A stretch of DNA of 21,634 nt from DASYYE01 sp035946955. GTDB taxonomy: Bacteria; Actinomycetota; Actinomycetes; Streptosporangiales; Streptosporangiaceae. Below are positions 1 to 7,643 of this stretch, piece after piece (within the stretch, counting starts at the first letter, position 1; each line of letters opens with the position of its first letter). Where the stretch lies: positions 1 through 21,634 of the forward strand of contig DASYYE010000559.1 in the NCBI GenBank assembly GCA_035946955.1, given 5' to 3'. The notes beneath the pieces are model-generated. The model was not told the origin of the DNA and ran no database searches. It saw only the letters and a program-made list of their open reading frames with translations. A program made the position numbers and the translations under genes.

Positions 1-2769
1 GACGTCTACAACCAGGCCATGCAGCCCTCGCCGCACGACGTGGACTGGGCCGCGAACCTGGCCGGGCGGAGCCTGCTGACCGGGAGCGCGGCGCGTCCTG
101 CGGGGTATGCGAACCTAAACATGGCGTCCTACTCTCCGAGCCAGGACTTCCCGCTCCCCACACCCTTCGGGCCGGGTGGGCAGTCCATCCCCCGTGAGGT
201 GCTGGAAGGGATCTTCGCGCAGGAATCCAACTTCGCCCAGGCATCCTGGCACTCCGTGCAGGGGGTGGCCGGCAACCCACTGATCGGGGACTACTACGGG
301 GCAGGCGGCGGCTATGTCCCCGGGGTCGCCACACCGGACTGCGGCTACGGCGTGGGCCAGGTGACGACCGGCATGCAGCAGGGGGCAATGTCCAATTTCC
401 TGCAGCGCAAGGTCGCCGTCGACTATGCGGAAAATGTCGCCGCCTCGGCCCAGATCCTGGCGCAGAAGTGGGACGAGCTCACCGCGGTCGGCATCATGGC
501 CAACGGCACCGACCCGGCAACCCTGGAGAACTGGTACCTGGCGCTGTGGGACTACAACAGCGGCCTGCACCCCAACCAGGGCTCCGGCCCCTGGGGCCTT
601 GGCTGGGCCAACAACCCGGCCAACCCCGACTACCCCTACAACCGCAACCCGTTCCTGCACCAGGACACCTCGGCAGGCTTCGTGGTCAGCTACGGCGACG
701 CGGCCACCCCCGCTGACTGGCCCTATCAGGAGAAGGTGTTCGGCTGGATGGAGGTGCCGATCGAGTCATCCCTGACCGGCGACGCGTCGTACGAGGGAAC
801 CATCGAGACCTTCGACCAGGCCAGCAACACCAACGTGATCCGGCCCGACGCGTTCGAGCTGACCGAGCCCGGCATCTACACCTTCTGCGACACCATGGAC
901 AACCAGTGCGACCCGACCGTGTGCAGCCGCACGGTGTACGGCGGCGGCTGCAACCCGCTGACCAGCGACGGGATGGGCCCGTGTACCAGGGCGGACTACG
1001 AGTGCTGGTTTCACGCCCAAGTCACGTGGTGCTCGATCATCAATCCCTGCCATACCGGCACATGGGAGTACAACCAGGGCGACCCGGAGCCCGCGGCTCA
1101 GTCCGGCGACTACTACCCGATCCCGACCTGCCCGCTGAGTGCGGCCGACACGCCACCGGGCACCGTCGTGGTGGACAGCCAGGCGAACGCGGTCAACCTG
1201 CAAGGCTGCACAGCAGACAACATGAACTGGCAGAGCGCTGGCTTCTTCGAGTTCACCTACGGCGACCCCGCGATACCCGGTTCGCAGCAGACCGACATGG
1301 ACGTGCACCAGCTCGGCACCGGGCTCGGCGGCCACATGTGGTTCACCCACACCGATGAGCCGACCGACGCCAGCGGCGTCTCGCTATGGGGGGTGACGGG
1401 CACCTGGACCCCGGACCTGACCGGCCCCGACGAAGGCCTCGACGAATACAACGTGCTGGCCTACATCCCGGCAGGCGGGGCCACGGCCACGCAGGCAAGC
1501 TACACCGTCAACGACGGCTCAGGCAGCAGCCAGACCGTCACCATCAACCAGAACAGCTACACCGACCAGTGGGCCAGCCTGGGGACGTTCTGGCTGGCCC
1601 CCGGCGCACGGGTGTCCCTGACCAACCTGCACACCGACAGCCCCGGCGACCTGGCTTTCAGCGGCATGGAGTTCGTGCCCGTGAACACGCCTGTGGCCGG
1701 GGTGAGCGCGCCGTGGTGGCTGGGTGTCGTCGCCACGAGCACGAGTTCGTTCCACCTGTGGTGGCCGGATTCGGTAGCAGGTGCCCAGTACCAGATCTCC
1801 AACGGCACTACCACCCAGACCACGGCCGCGGGCGCGGCAAGCTTCGACTGGGGCGGGGTGGCACCAGGCACGGAGATGTGCTTCCAGATCCGCGCGATCA
1901 GCGCCACAGGGTCGTCGTCACGCTGGATACCAGGCTCTCCAGGCGAGTGCGAGAGCACCCCGCCCTCATCCGCGGTACCGCCGTCCCCTCCCACGCAGTT
2001 CACCGCCGTCGCCACCGCTTCCCACCTGACCGAACTGGACTGGACCGACAACACCGGCGGCAGGGCCATCTACCAGATCAGCAACGGCACCGCGTCGATG
2101 ATGACCAATGCGGGTGACACCATCTTCGACTGGGGCGCCGAGTCGCCGGGGACCAAGACCTGTTTCACCATCAGGGCCATCACCTTCAATGGCGCCTCGC
2201 CATGGGTACCTGGCGGTTCCTCTGGCGCGGTGTGCGCCACCACACCGCCACTGTCCTGCCAGGCAAGCAATGACACGCCTAACCCGGCCAGCGGCGCGGT
2301 CGACCTCTACCACGGCACGAGCCAGGCCAGTGCCCTGCAGATCGAGCAGAATGGGGTCGACCCCAGCCTGGGCAGATCCTTCACCGACTTCGGCCGCGGC
2401 TTCTACGTCACCACCGACCTGGCACAGGCCCAGCGCTGGGCCAACACCAAGTTCCGGGGCCAGACCCCCTACATCGTCCATTTCCGCATCCCCTACCGCC
2501 AGCTGAAACCCGGCGGCCTGTGCGGTGTGGTGTTCCCGCTCACGCCGGTCTCCTATGACTATCTCGCCTTTGTCCTGGCGAGCCGCATGGTCCAGCAGCC
2601 GGCGGGCTGCGCCGGTTACGACTTCGCAGAAGGACCGCTCCTGGGCAACCCGGGGGACTTCCTGGGCGGTGGGGCCGCGCGCACCCTTGGCCAGCAGGAC
2701 ACTTTCTGCACCCCCGCGAGCGCGCCCGTCCTGAACTCGGGTTTCTTCAACATATTCCCGGCGTCGTGA
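1..2769 (+). CDS. Secreted modular protein: SLT lysozyme-like, golvesin-like, Fn3-like and C-terminal DUF3990/ART domains (5' partial)
   Basis: The reading frame is open from base 1, so the true start and any signal peptide lie upstream; residues are counted from the in-frame ATG at 19. Residues 58-185 look like a lysozyme/SLT transglycosylase fold: Glu69 in AQESNF, GYGVGQVT at 110-117 and DYNSG near 180. Residues 285-345 are Cys-rich. Residues about 470-555 resemble the golvesin/Xly CBD-like beta-sandwich (YNVLAYIPAGG, then DQWASLGTFWL). Two Fn3-like repeats follow, each with YQISNGT and FDWG. Residues 761-916 match the DUF3990 ADP-ribosyltransferase-like family: YHGTS at 764, TDFGRGFYVTTD at 789, YDFAEGP at 867. 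The order, wall-active fold first and ART-like end last, fits a polymorphic exported toxin. That role, its target and its activity are inference. The stop overlaps the next gene's start. Confidence 0.75.
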   Translation, partial: DVYNQAMQPSPHDVDWAANLAGRSLLTGSAARPAGYANLNMASYSPSQDFPLPTPFGPGGQSIPREVLEGIFAQESNFAQASWHSVQGVAGNPLIGDYYGAGGGYVPGVATPDCGYGVGQVTTGMQQGAMSNFLQRKVAVDYAENVAASAQILAQKWDELTAVGIMANGTDPATLENWYLALWDYNSGLHPNQGSGPWGLGWANNPANPDYPYNRNPFLHQDTSAGFVVSYGDAATPADWPYQEKVFGWMEVPIESSLTGDASYEGTIETFDQASNTNVIRPDAFELTEPGIYTFCDTMDNQCDPTVCSRTVYGGGCNPLTSDGMGPCTRADYECWFHAQVTWCSIINPCHTGTWEYNQGDPEPAAQSGDYYPIPTCPLSAADTPPGTVVVDSQANAVNLQGCTADNMNWQSAGFFEFTYGDPAIPGSQQTDMDVHQLGTGLGGHMWFTHTDEPTDASGVSLWGVTGTWTPDLTGPDEGLDEYNVLAYIPAGGATATQASYTVNDGSGSSQTVTINQNSYTDQWASLGTFWLAPGARVSLTNLHTDSPGDLAFSGMEFVPVNTPVAGVSAPWWLGVVATSTSSFHLWWPDSVAGAQYQISNGTTTQTTAAGAASFDWGGVAPGTEMCFQIRAISATGSSSRWIPGSPGECESTPPSSAVPPSPPTQFTAVATASHLTELDWTDNTGGRAIYQISNGTASMMTNAGDTIFDWGAESPGTKTCFTIRAITFNGASPWVPGGSSGAVCATTPPLSCQASNDTPNPASGAVDLYHGTSQASALQIEQNGVDPSLGRSFTDFGRGFYVTTDLAQAQRWANTKFRGQTPYIVHFRIPYRQLKPGGLCGVVFPLTPVSYDYLAFVLASRMVQQPAGCAGYDFAEGPLLGNPGDFLGGGAARTLGQQDTFCTPASAPVLNSGFFNIFPAS

Positions 2770-3023
2770 TACCGGAAAGCGGTGACCCCGCGCACATGGG
2801 CGAGTTCGGCAACATCAGGGCGACCGCGGAAGCGACCACCTACCTCGGCTCCATCGCCGACGCGATGGCAGCCACGTACTCCATGTCCCGCGCCGAAGCG
2901 GTAGCCCGGATCAGCCGCTACTGGGACGGCCTCGACTTCCTCACCGAGACCGAAACAGGCCTCCTGACACATGAGAGTCCCGACTACTGGGCCGGGATCA
3001 TCTATTCCGGCGGCAGTCCCTGA
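2766..3023 (+). CDS. Small protein overlapping the ART-domain gene; candidate immunity or partner protein
   Basis: This encodes 85 aa. The GTG start shares bases with the upstream TGA stop (GTGA), and there is no good Shine-Dalgarno site, so translation probably depends on termination-reinitiation from the toxin-like gene. An internal ATG at 2796 is an alternative start. The protein is acidic and predicted soluble, with no signal peptide or membrane segment. Its second half contains a tryptophan/tyrosine-rich stretch (ISRYWDGLDFL, then SPDYWAGIIY). I do not recognise a named family with certainty. Small soluble ORFs directly behind polymorphic toxins are commonly immunity proteins, so protection against the DUF3990 domain is a reasonable inference, not shown by the sequence. 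Confidence 0.6.
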   Translation: MIPESGDPAHMGEFGNIRATAEATTYLGSIADAMAATYSMSRAEAVARISRYWDGLDFLTETETGLLTHESPDYWAGIIYSGGSP

Positions 3024-3090
3024 CCCGGTTGTGAGGGTGCCGTGAGCTGGGCCGAATCGAGTGCTACACCAACCAGGAAGGGTAGTGACA

Positions 3091-3540
3091 GTGACTAGGA
3101 GGGGCATGCGCTTGGGCGCCGCGGCGGTGCTGGCGGCCGGGCTCATCGCGGGTACGCTCGCAGTCCCCGGTGTGGCCTATGCCGACCCGCCGCCTCCGTG
3201 CTACGGCGGCAGTTGTGTCGGCGTGGACCCGATCGTGCACAACGCGTCCGGGGAGTGCGACGGCGGCGCGCAGACGCTGGACACCGCCCACCCACCAGGA
3301 GGCGGGCCAGCGGTGGAACTGCGGTGGTCGGACTGGTGCCACGCCAACTGGGCCAAGATCGATGACTTTTCGGAGCCCAGCGCCTGGAACTACTGGGTCG
3401 AGACCTGGGACGGCACGCAGGAGTCCGCCATCCCCTACCAGGGCTACAGGTGGACCTACATGGTCGACGGAACCCAACTGGCCAGGGCCTGCATCCAGGG
3501 CTTCGAAACCTCCCAGTACAACTGCACCGGATGGCACTAG
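3091..3540 (+). CDS. Secreted DUF2690-family protein
   Basis: This encodes a 149-aa exported protein. GTG at 3091 is chosen because GGAAGGG at 3076-3082 sits 8 nt upstream; the later ATG at 3106 has its purine run only 1 nt away, and GTG 3085 is also possible. A Sec signal peptide (MTRRGMRLG, hydrophobic core, cleavage after VAYA near residue 31) precedes a Cys-rich mature domain with CYGGSC, an ELRWSDWCHANWAKI segment and later cysteines. The CYG(x)SC and ELR(x)S..C..NWA pattern is that of DUF2690, a secreted actinobacterial family of unknown function. The TAG stop lies in the CTAG flank of the downstream insertion sequence, yet the ORF looks intact because CTAG was probably the original target. 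Confidence 0.8.
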   Translation: MTRRGMRLGAAAVLAAGLIAGTLAVPGVAYADPPPPCYGGSCVGVDPIVHNASGECDGGAQTLDTAHPPGGGPAVELRWSDWCHANWAKIDDFSEPSAWNYWVETWDGTQESAIPYQGYRWTYMVDGTQLARACIQGFETSQYNCTGWH

Positions 3541-3564
3541 CTTGACTCTGTCGGGGATCTTGGT
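3536..3564. repeat. Left terminal inverted repeat of the IS1182-like element, including the CTAG flank
   Basis: This 29-bp stretch pairs with 4930-4958, with 2 mismatches at adjacent positions (GA versus AG). Its first five bases overlap the stop codon of the DUF2690 gene. Confidence 0.85.
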
Positions 3565-4953
3565 CGCTGCGGCTTAGCTGACGGCTCGCCATGGGCCCAG
3601 GCGCTGGATGTCGTGCTGGTCGAGGTAGTCCTGGAAGGCCGTCGGCGGTCGCGGGGATGTGCTCTCGCCGGGCGGCAGCTGGCTGAGGCGTTCGATGTTG
3701 ACCGCGATGGCGGTCAGGACATGCTGCAGGTGGGCCTTGGGCTGTCCCCGGTAGCGGCAGTGGCGCATGCCGTGGCCGCGGGCGAACTCGCAGACGGTGC
3801 CCTCGACGCCGGACCGCACAGCGTAGCGCTTGTGCCAGGCGGGATCCTGCTGGTCGGCGCGGTTGCGGGACTGCAGCTCGTAGAGCTCGCGCGGGGGGAA
3901 GCCCACGGTGCGCTTGCCGTCGCCGGAGGTGGTGCAGGCGGCCCTGGCGGGGCAGGGCTGGCACTGGCCCTTGGTGAAGCGCGCCACGATGAGCGGGGCG
4001 GCGTCGGGGGAGGACGTGGGTAGGGGCCGTGTCACCCCTTGCTGACCTGGCCCTGGGGACAGGTAACTTCCCGGCGGTCGTAGTCGACGCGGAAGTCGTC
4101 GCGGGCGTAGCCCTCCTGGACGCGGTGCTGGCGGGCATGGTGGCGACATCGGTGATGATGTTGGGCCCGTCTTCGGCGCAGGTCTCGGTCACGTGGGCGA
4201 GGTATCCCGTCCAGCGGGTGACCTGGCCCCGGCGGGAGTAGCGGGCGGCCAGGTCGTAGGGGGACACGATGCGGGCGGCCGACGGCGGCAGGCCGGCGCC
4301 GGCCTCATCGTCGCGCCAGCGCAGGCGCCCGGCGGAGTCCCAGTGGTAGTTCTGGAGGAGGATCTGCCGCAGGGCCTCCACCCGGGGGCCGAGCAGCAGG
4401 TCCGGGTGGCGGGCGGCCAGGGTGCTCGATCAGCCGGCGGGCATCCGTGCCGGCCTCCTTCAGCCGGGCCAGGGCCAGGTCAAGAAGCCGGTCGGCCGCC
4501 CGTCCTCCAGCAGCCGGTCGCGGAAATCGCCCAGCACGCTGTGGTGGAAGCCCGGATCGTCGAGATCGAGGCCGAGCGCGTACCTGAAGTCGATGCGGCA
4601 CCGCACCGCCTCGGCGGCACCGCGGTCAGAGAGATCGAGCAGGAACTGCAGCACGCTCACCGTGGCCAGCTGCGCCGGCGAGATCCCGGGCCGCCCGTCC
4701 CGTGGATACCAGCCGGCGAAGTCCTCGTCCGCCCACAGGCCGTCGAGCCGGTCCCGCACCCACATCGCCGTCGTCCCGGCCGGGTTGCTGGCCCGCGCCA
4801 CCCGCGCGGTCAGCTCCGGAACCTCGACCCCCCAGGCGGGGACGGATCGACATCTCGCACTCCTCAGGGATCTCGCCGGACTCATGTCCCCGCAAGACTG
4901 GCCCCGGGCATCACTGCAGTCAGCCAAATACCAAGACTCCCGACAGAGTCAAG
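3541..4953 (-). mobile_element. Decayed IS1182-like insertion sequence
   Basis: The element is bounded by inverted repeats. Bases 3536-3564 match the reverse complement of 4930-4958 at 27 of 29 positions; both start ACTAGCTTGACTCTGTCGGG. The outer CTAG at 3537-3540 and 4954-4957 can be read as a 4-bp target duplication, leaving a 1413-bp body with about 24-bp terminal repeats. It carries one transposase on the minus strand, broken by frameshifts and an internal deletion. Family assignment rests on transposase segments typical of the IS1182 group (DUF772 N-terminus, ITDVAT, and the C-terminal C..CP....C and FARGHGMRHCRYRG segments). It is not expected to move by itself. Confidence 0.8.
3574..4927 (-). 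pseudogene. IS1182-family transposase, frameshifted and internally deleted
   Basis: Read on the minus strand, the transposase is spread over several frames. Bases 4927 to about 4460 give the DUF772-type N-terminus (VPELTARVARASNPAGTTA, GRPGISPAQLATVSVLQFL, YALGLDLDDPGFHHSVL). Bases about 4490-4430 give LLDLALARLKEAGTDARRLI. Bases 4381 to about 4140 give YHWDSAGRLRWRDDEAGAGL and NIITDVATMPA. After this the usual DDE core stretch is missing. Bases about 4095-4035 give GYARDDFRVDYDRREVTCPQ followed by an early stop. Bases 4030-3574 give GQCQPCPARAACTTSGDGKR and LTAIAVNIERLSQLPP. At least four breaks and a deletion show it is nonfunctional. Confidence 0.85.
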
Positions 4954-4958
4954 CTAGT
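4930..4958. repeat. Right terminal inverted repeat of the IS1182-like element, including the CTAG flank
   Basis: This is the reverse-complement partner of 3536-3564 at 27 of 29 positions. It ends in CTAGT, so the pre-insertion sequence would have read GGCACTAGTCCG, with the DUF2690 stop codon preserved. Confidence 0.85.
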
Positions 4959-5036
4959 CCGTCCCTTCGGGGAGCGCTTCACCTGGTCACAGCACCATCA
5001 CCGGGTTGATCAGAGGCTCATCAGCGGGAACTTCGG

Positions 5037-5127
5037 CCTAGTTGTATGACGGGTCTAGTCTCTGCTGCTGTCTTGGCCGACAGCAGGCCGGAATCGTTTC
5101 GGTAGCGCCCTGCTTGATGGTGGAGCC
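5037..5127 (+). repeat. 91-bp direct repeat, copy 1, upstream of the SH3-like gene
   Basis: This copy is identical to 5673-5763 at 87 of 91 positions. It contains a perfect 8-bp stem, CTGCTGTC at 5065-5072 pairing with GACAGCAG at 5079-5086, with the 6-nt loop TTGGCC. It ends 37 bp before the ATG of the secreted SH3-like gene, so it probably covers part of its promoter or 5' leader. No ends typical of a mobile element were found. Confidence 0.85.
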
Positions 5128-5164
5128 CAAGGCATCGATCACTCGAGATCACACGGGGAGAGTC

Positions 5165-5620
5165 ATGGTCGTCAACCAGCTTGTTTCACGCGTTCCCCGG
5201 TTCGTCCGCCGCGGCTCCATTATCGCGGTAGCCGCCGCAGCCACTGGGATCCTCGCCGCCGGGCCAGCCTCCGCCTATAACCTCACCGGGACTACCGTTG
5301 CCGGAGCAGGCCTCAACGTCCACCAGGACCTTAACGGTGGAGCCGGTCCGATCCACAATGGGCCGGTGATAGCCGTAATCCCGTACAACAGCACCGTCTA
5401 CATCGACTGCTATTGGTATGACGCCCCTGAAACAGGCCCGTGGGGCACCACCAGCGTCTGGGACGATATTGAGGGTTACCGGACACCCGACGGGAACTAT
5501 CACGACCTGTCCGCTTACAACGGTGACGAATTCGTCACCGACGCCTGGGTGAACACCGGCGGCAACAGCGCCAACCAGACAGGCCCGTGCTACGGCGGAG
5601 GGAAGCCCAGGCGGCACTAG
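5165..5620 (+). CDS. Small secreted protein with SH3-like domain
   Basis: This encodes 151 aa. ATG 5165 is chosen because GGGGAG at 5155-5160 lies just upstream and a clean Sec signal peptide follows (VPRFVRRGS, an alanine-rich core, cleavage after GPASA near residue 38). The open frame extends further upstream, but that part falls in the direct repeat. The mature part has GAGLNVHQDL, VIAVIPYNSTVYIDCYW, TTSVWDDI and FVTDAWVNTGG. This is the layout of bacterial SH3-like domains: GLNVR..., then a hydrophobic strand, ...V.I.C, W..., then YVsDAYVnTG. Such domains usually bind cell-wall or other extracellular ligands. The protein ends in a basic PRRH tail with two late Cys/Gly-rich residues. Wall binding is inferred. 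Confidence 0.75.
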   Translation: MVVNQLVSRVPRFVRRGSIIAVAAAATGILAAGPASAYNLTGTTVAGAGLNVHQDLNGGAGPIHNGPVIAVIPYNSTVYIDCYWYDAPETGPWGTTSVWDDIEGYRTPDGNYHDLSAYNGDEFVTDAWVNTGGNSANQTGPCYGGGKPRRH

Positions 5621-5672
5621 CGCCAAATCGCGGCGATCAGCGAATGGCTCCGCTCCAATTTGTTAAGCATGC

Positions 5673-5763
5673 CCTAGTTGTACGACGGGTCTAGTCTCTG
5701 CTGCTGTCTTGGCCGGCAGCAGGCCGGAATCGTTTCGGTAGCGTCCTGCTTGATGGCGGAGCC
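5673..5763 (+). repeat. 91-bp direct repeat, copy 2, downstream of the SH3-like gene
   Basis: This copy has 4 differences from copy 1. The stem is CTGCTGTC at 5701-5708 with GGCAGCAG at 5715-5722; the single A-to-G change leaves a U-G wobble, so the RNA hairpin is retained. No recognisable signal-peptide gene follows this copy, so the gene it once preceded may be lost. Confidence 0.85.
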
Positions 5764-5793
5764 GCAGAGCTCGTGGCCCCGCCATCAAGCGGG
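5745..5793 (+). other. Strong inverted repeat (RNA hairpin) at the end of repeat copy 2
   Basis: GCTTGATGGCGG at 5748-5759 is perfectly complementary to CCGCCATCAAGC at 5779-5790, with a 19-nt loop; three further pairs (one G-U) extend the stem to 15. There is no T-run after it. The left arm lies in the repeat, but copy 1 has no matching right arm, so this structure is specific to copy 2. It could be a terminator for the SH3-like gene or part of an RNA; neither is shown. Confidence 0.5.
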
Positions 5794-6466
5794 GCAGGCA
5801 ACGCCGCTGCGAATTGAACGCGGTACACGGCGGGCGCTGGGTGTCGCGAGCCAGGCCGGCGGCTTGGCCGGATGCCGCAACGACGCGGATCTCATCGCCG
5901 AGCTACTCGGCGGGTACAGGTTGCACGGGTCCACTGCGACCCGGACCGGCATCCTCGACGCGTACGAGCGCCTCATCGCAGCACGTCAGCACCCCGGAAG
6001 ATCACTCGGAGCCGGAACGTGGCCGAAGTCGGGTCTTAGTGGAGTGGTTCGACGGGTTCGAGGGTTGCCGAGGCCATCGTCCCGCTAACGCCGTCCATGT
6101 CGGCGCAGGCTGCCTGACGGCATGGAGGATTAGCGCGACGCGGTCAGAGAGCGGGGCCGCGGGTACATTAGCGAGCTCGAACCCCCAGGTCACGGTACGC
6201 CTGCTCGTGGACCTGCTCAAAGACGCACCGGCACCCATGATCGATGTACCGATACGGACAATCTTTTGTCCGTGGGCGCACATCGATCTTGGTGGACAGG
6301 GGGGGGTGGGTCTTGCTGCGGGCCACCTTTTTGTCCGCCAGCCCACATTCATCACCGCGATGATCGTTGTGGGTCTTGGCATGGGGCGCTCTCTTACCCA
6401 TGCCACCACAGACCATGGTCATGGTGATCATTTGGCGCCACCCCTGCCATGATCACAATGTCGAGT
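5794..6466. other. About 670 bp with no recognisable gene
   Basis: Open frames occur on both strands (for example 5814-6452 plus and 6168-6431 minus), but they overlap each other, lack good ribosome-binding sites and resemble no family known to me. The segment GGYRLHGSTATRTGILDAYE, read on the plus strand near 5909-5968, looks protein-like and may be a gene remnant. A perfect 8-bp stem (ACGGACAA at 6254-6261, TTGTCCGT at 6266-6273, loop TCTT), a run of eight G at 6299-6306 and an 8-bp stem at 6424-6431/6449-6456 are present. I read this as decayed sequence. Confidence 0.4.
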
Positions 6467-6506
6467 GCCTCGCTGGCCGCTGGAGGGGAGCTGCGGGCAG
6501 CGAGGC
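6467..6506 (-). terminator. Hairpin terminator of the alcohol dehydrogenase gene
   Basis: GCCTCGCTG at 6467-6475 pairs perfectly with CAGCGAGGC at 6498-6506, and an inner CCGC/GCGG pair extends the stem. It starts 9 bp past the minus-strand stop codon. There is no clear U-tract, as is common in actinobacteria. Confidence 0.5.
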
Positions 6507-6514
6507 GGCCTGGC

Positions 6515-7597
6515 TCAGTCGTAGACGATGACCTGGCGGATGACCTCGCCGTTGCCTAGCGCGCTGAGGGCGTCGTCGATGTCGTCAAGCTTCAGCCGCT
6601 GGGTGACCATGCCCTCCAGGTCCAGCCGCCCGGCGCGCCACAGGCCGATCAGCCGGCCGAAGTCCCGGCGGACGTCAGCCCCGCCGTACAGCGACGGCAC
6701 CAGCGTCTTGCCGTCGAAGAGCAACTCGAACGGGCTGAACTCGACCTGCTGGTCCGCCCGGCCCGCCCCGACGATGACGACAGTCCCGCCACGGCGGGCA
6801 GCGGACCAGGCGGTGCGGATGGTCTGGGGCAGTCCCACCACTTCGAAGGCGTAGTCGAAGCCCTCGCCTGCGGTGAGCTCGTTCTTCAGGTCTCCCAGCT
6901 GGTCCGGATGGACGGCGTGTGTGGCGCCGAGGCGGAGGGCGTGGGCGTGCTTGGCTGGCACGGTGTCCACCCCGACGATCACCGACGCGCCGGACAGGCG
7001 CGCGCCCTGGATCGCCGCGATGCCCACACCGCCACAGCCGATGACGGCCACGGATGCGCCGGGCTCCACCCGGGCGGTGTTGATCACTGCGCCGACGCCC
7101 GTCATCACGCCGCAGCCGACGAGGGCGGCCACCTCGTAGGGGACGTCCGCCGGGATCTTGACCGCGCCCTCCTGGGGGAGCACCATCTCCTCCGCGAACG
7201 CACCGCACCCCGCCATCCCGAACGCGGGCGTGCCGCCGATCATGAAACGCGGCTCCAGGTACGCCCTGATGACGTGGGTCATGCAGTGATAGAGCTCGCC
7301 GCGCAGGCAGGACACGCAGGTCCCGCACGGCGGAACCCAGTTCGCGACCACCCGGTCACCCACGGCCAGGCCGGTGACGCCCTCGCCGACGTCGGTCACT
7401 TCCCCGGCCGCCTCGTGGCCGAGGACCGCGGGCAGCGGCTGGGGCAGCCCGCCGGTGCGGGCGGAGAGGTCCGAGTGACAGACACCCGCCGCGTGGACCC
7501 GCATACGGACCTGCCCAGGCCCGGGGTCCACGGTGGTGACGTCATCCCGGATCGTGATCTTCTCGTCGTCGAGGGAGGACAGCACAGCGGCTCGCAC
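6515..7597 (-). CDS. Zinc-dependent alcohol dehydrogenase, MDR superfamily
   Basis: This encodes 360 aa. GTG at 7597 is chosen: GGAGGTGG lies at 7601-7608 with correct spacing, and the protein then begins VRAAVLSS, as usual for the family. Catalytic zinc ligands are Cys40 (GVCHSDL), His61-Glu62 (GHEAAGEV) and probably Cys162 (VGCGVMTG). The structural zinc loop has four cysteines, at 91, 94, 97 and 105. The Rossmann motif is GCGGVG at 187-192, with Asp211 after beta-2 favouring NAD+. It should oxidise an alcohol to an aldehyde, or the reverse, in the cytosol; the substrate cannot be read from the sequence. It is transcribed divergently from the methyltransferase gene and stands alone. Confidence 0.9.
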   Translation of the reverse strand: MRAAVLSSLDDEKITIRDDVTTVDPGPGQVRMRVHAAGVCHSDLSARTGGLPQPLPAVLGHEAAGEVTDVGEGVTGLAVGDRVVANWVPPCGTCVSCLRGELYHCMTHVIRAYLEPRFMIGGTPAFGMAGCGAFAEEMVLPQEGAVKIPADVPYEVAALVGCGVMTGVGAVINTARVEPGASVAVIGCGGVGIAAIQGARLSGASVIVGVDTVPAKHAHALRLGATHAVHPDQLGDLKNELTAGEGFDYAFEVVGLPQTIRTAWSAARRGGTVVIVGAGRADQQVEFSPFELLFDGKTLVPSLYGGADVRRDFGRLIGLWRAGRLDLEGMVTQRLKLDDIDDALSALGNGEVIRQVIVYD

Positions 7598-7643
7598 AAC
7601 CCACCTCCGGTCTCTCACGGATGCGCGGCGGTTGCCCCGGAAA

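Noticed and set aside
115..660. Long minus-strand open frame opposite the modular protein gene
   Set aside because: Low-complexity shadow of a high-GC gene; the plus strand carries clear domain motifs here.
5678..6088. 136-codon frame starting in repeat copy 2 as a real gene
   Set aside because: It starts at TTG without a ribosome-binding site, its first part is the repeat, and the rest has no known motif.
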